Below are positions 61,820 to 64,000 of a DNA stretch of 64,000 nucleotides, one piece after another. Under the pieces are notes generated by a model. The model made no database searches. It was given only the letters and a program-made list of their open reading frames with translations, and had not been told where the DNA came from. Position 1 is the stretch's first letter; every line of letters starts with the position of its first letter. This DNA is from Rhizobium sp. C1 (GTDB lineage Bacteria; Pseudomonadota; Alphaproteobacteria; Rhizobiales; Rhizobiaceae): the NCBI RefSeq assembly GCF_021026335.1, contig NZ_JAJNCY010000011.1, positions 1 through 64,000 of the forward strand. Reading direction: 5' to 3'. A program made the position numbers and the translations under genes.

Positions 61820-63682
61820 ATGCTGAACCGGACCTTCGACTTCGCGGGACACCTCGTTTCAATGACTGCGACAACGGGAGCCGCAATCAAGCCGGAGCTG
61901 GGCGACCTGCCGTCCTGGAACCTGGCCGACCTCTTCCCTTCGAAAGACAGCCCGGAGTTCAAGGCAGCGCTCGACAAGGCAACAGCAGACTCGCTCGCTT
62001 TCGAAAGCCGCTGGAAGGACAAGCTGGCGGAGGCCGCGACGAAATCCGGTGATGACGGTCTCGGCGCTGCCATCCGCGATTACGATGCACTGGACGATAT
62101 CCTCGGCCGCATCGCCTCCTTCGCGGGGCTCACCTATTTCTCGAACACGGCCGACCCGGCCAACGGCAAGCTCTATGGCGACGTGCAGGCCAAGCTCACC
62201 GATCTCGGCAGCCACCTGCTCTTCTTCACGCTGGAACTGAACCGCATCGACGACGCCGTCATCGAAAAGTCCATCGCGACCGACACGCTCGCCGCCCACT
62301 ACGCGCCGTGGATCCGCGACCTGCGCAAGGAAAAGCCGCACCAGCTGGAAGATCGTATCGAACAGCTCTTCATGGAAAAGTCGATGACCGGAGCTGCCGC
62401 CTTCAACCGTCTCTTCGACGAGACCATGGCGACGCTGACCTTCGACGTAGATGGCGAAACGCTCGGTCTTGAAGCCACGCTCAGCCTGCTGCAGAGCGCC
62501 GATCCGAAGAAGCGCGAAAGCGCGGCACGTGCGCTAGCCGCCACCTTCGCCGCCAATATCCGCACCTTCACGCTGATCACCAATACGCTCGCCAAGGACA
62601 AGGAAATCTCCGACCGCTGGCACAAGTTCGAGGACATCGCCGACAGCCGACATCTGGCGAACCGCGTCGAACGCGAGGTCGTCGATGCGCTGGCAGCGGC
62701 GGTGAAAGACGCCTATCCGCGCCTCTCACATCGCTACTATGCGATGAAGGCGAAGTGGCTCGGCATGGACAAGATGCAGTTCTGGGACCGCAACGCGCCG
62801 TTGCCCGAAACCCCGGATGCCACGATCTCCTGGGACGAGGCCCGAGAAACCGTCCTCTCGGCTTACGGCGCCTTCTCGCCCGACATGGCCGGCATCGCGA
62901 AGACCTTCTTCGACCGCAACTGGATCGACGCGCCCGTGCGCCCCGGCAAGGCGCCGGGCGCTTTCGCGCATCCGACGGTCCCCTCCGCGCACCCCTATGT
63001 TCTGGTCAACTACATGGGCAAGCCACGCGATGTCATGACGCTGGCGCATGAACTCGGGCACGGCGTGCACCAGGTTCTCGCCGGCGGCCAGGGCGCGCTG
63101 ATGTGCGCAACACCGCTGACGCTGGCCGAAACCGCCTCGGTCTTCGGCGAAATGCTGACCTTCCGCGCGCTGCTCGACAACACGAAGGACAAGCGCGAAC
63201 GCAAGGCCATGCTCGCCCAGAAGGTCGAGGACATGATCAACACGGTCGTGCGCCAGATCGCCTTCTACGAATTCGAGCGCAAGGTCCACACGGCCCGGAA
63301 AGAAGGCGAACTGACCTCCGACCAGATTGGCGAACTCTGGATGTCCGTGCAGGCCGAGAGCCTCGGCCCGGCCATCGATCTGTCGGGTGGCGGCTACGAA
63401 ACCTTCTGGTCCTATATCCCCCATTTCATCCACTCGCCCTTCTACGTCTACGCCTATGCGTTCGGCGATTGCCTCGTGAACTCGCTCTACGCCGTCTACC
63501 AGAACGCGGCGGAAGGCTTCCAGGACAAGTATTTCGCGCTCCTCAAGGCCGGTGGCACGAAGCATCATTCCGAACTCCTCGCCCCCTTCGGCCTCGACGC
63601 CTCAGACCCGTCGTTCTGGAGCAAGGGACTGTCGATGATCGAAGGGCTGATCGACGAGCTGGAGGCTTTAGATAAGGGGTAA
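61820..63682 (+). CDS. M3-family oligoendopeptidase (PepF-like)
   Basis: A 620-residue zinc peptidase. HELGH at residues 410-414, in TLAHELGHGVHQVL, gives two zinc ligands and the catalytic Glu; the third Glu lies in TLAETASVFGEM. The N-terminal helical domain is typical of PepF/M3B. It degrades short cytoplasmic peptides. ATG 61862 is a possible alternative start, where conserved sequence strengthens. Its stop overlaps the next start by one base. Confidence 0.93.
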   Translation: MLNRTFDFAGHLVSMTATTGAAIKPELGDLPSWNLADLFPSKDSPEFKAALDKATADSLAFESRWKDKLAEAATKSGDDGLGAAIRDYDALDDILGRIASFAGLTYFSNTADPANGKLYGDVQAKLTDLGSHLLFFTLELNRIDDAVIEKSIATDTLAAHYAPWIRDLRKEKPHQLEDRIEQLFMEKSMTGAAAFNRLFDETMATLTFDVDGETLGLEATLSLLQSADPKKRESAARALAATFAANIRTFTLITNTLAKDKEISDRWHKFEDIADSRHLANRVEREVVDALAAAVKDAYPRLSHRYYAMKAKWLGMDKMQFWDRNAPLPETPDATISWDEARETVLSAYGAFSPDMAGIAKTFFDRNWIDAPVRPGKAPGAFAHPTVPSAHPYVLVNYMGKPRDVMTLAHELGHGVHQVLAGGQGALMCATPLTLAETASVFGEMLTFRALLDNTKDKRERKAMLAQKVEDMINTVVRQIAFYEFERKVHTARKEGELTSDQIGELWMSVQAESLGPAIDLSGGGYETFWSYIPHFIHSPFYVYAYAFGDCLVNSLYAVYQNAAEGFQDKYFALLKAGGTKHHSELLAPFGLDASDPSFWSKGLSMIEGLIDELEALDKG

Positions 63683-64000
63683 TGGAACCGCCCTTCATCC
63701 TCTTTCGAGACGATCCCGCCAATCGAACGATTCTGTTCGCCCGCCCGCGCGAGATCGTCCGTGTGGATCGCAGGGCGGATTTCTTGCCCGCGCTCGAAAA
63801 ACTGCAGGCCGCGCACAAGGCAGGCCACTGGCTGGCCGGCTATCTCTCCTACGAAGCCGGCCATCTCTTCGAGCCGCGCATCGAGAAACTGGCCGATGAT
63901 AACGGTGCAGTGCCGTATCTTCTTTTCGGGGTTTTTGACGCGCCAACAGATGCTGCGCCCCCAATGAGGGACAGGCACGAGGCAGGCTCCAACCTCCCCT
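63682..64000 (+). CDS. pabB: aminodeoxychorismate synthase component I, N-terminal part (cut by window edge)
   Basis: The first 106 residues of a gene running off the right edge. ILFRDDPANRTILFARPREIV and GHWLAGYLSYEAGHLFEPRI match the N terminus of PabB, which makes 4-amino-4-deoxychorismate for folate synthesis. The ATG overlaps the oligopeptidase stop (TAATG). The catalytic chorismate-binding domain is outside the window, so identity rests on the N terminus alone. Confidence 0.75.
   Translation, partial: MEPPFILFRDDPANRTILFARPREIVRVDRRADFLPALEKLQAAHKAGHWLAGYLSYEAGHLFEPRIEKLADDNGAVPYLLFGVFDAPTDAAPPMRDRHEAGSNLP

Noticed and set aside
1-64000. CRISPR arrays, tRNA or rRNA genes, phage integrase or attachment sites
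   Set aside because: No regularly spaced repeats, no tRNA-like cloverleaf ends and no integrase-like reading frame were seen anywhere in the window.

Overview
The window is about 64 kb of GC-rich alphaproteobacterial chromosome, almost certainly from a member of the Rhizobiaceae (Rhizobium/Agrobacterium relatives). The evidence is gene content: a GTTC-N7-GTTC SOS box, DmeF/RcnR-type metal control, paired DUF465 proteins, DUF1036/DUF1244/DUF2312/DUF882 proteins, a rhizobial-type EF-P, and many sugar ABC operons. No rRNA, tRNA, CRISPR array or prophage was recognised. Mobile DNA is limited to the 3' end of an IS630-type transposase at the left edge and an IS6-type transposase remnant near 31.4 kb.

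Layout. 0-3.7 kb: housekeeping genes (alkyl-DNA repair, folate cyclo-ligase, YmdB phosphoesterase, YebC). 3.8-10.2 kb: an accessory block (AraC regulator, PEBP protein, Co/Ni exporter with its sensor, flavin monooxygenase, chemoreceptor). 10.4-15.2 kb: ruvC-[vapBC-type toxin-antitoxin]-ruvA-ruvB, then a metallophosphoesterase, a Nudix hydrolase and a YbgC thioesterase. 15.2-21.6 kb, mostly minus strand: a MotA/MotB-like pair, an alpha/beta hydrolase, a TPR protein, rpmJ, and DUF465-purE-purK. 21.8-31.2 kb: ArsR regulator, ThiE-like protein, Sel1 protein, efp, suhB, a lipid kinase-like gene, pyk, N-formylglutamate amidohydrolase and small DUF proteins.

31.7-58 kb is the transport-rich part. 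(i) A PotABCD-type ABC importer in one operon with a glycerophosphodiesterase, divergent from a ROK regulator. (ii) An SOS-box-controlled radical SAM/UdgX DNA-repair pair and an FUSC exporter. (iii) A CUT1 sugar importer with LacI regulator, RbsD/FucU mutarotase and ribokinase; its ATPase is divergent across two identical 14-bp palindromes. (iv) A CUT2 sugar importer with RpiR regulator, PfkB kinase and a TIM-barrel isomerase/epimerase. In all three importer operons a GC-rich hairpin directly follows the binding-protein gene. 58-64 kb: a DUF882 envelope protein, an orphan NtrC-type regulator, an M3 oligopeptidase and the 5' end of pabB.

Most of the window is well-understood housekeeping. The parts most worth following up are the LexA-box radical SAM/UdgX operon, the two sugar operons with unassigned substrates, the glycerophosphodiester operon, and the toxin-antitoxin pair lodged inside ruvCAB.
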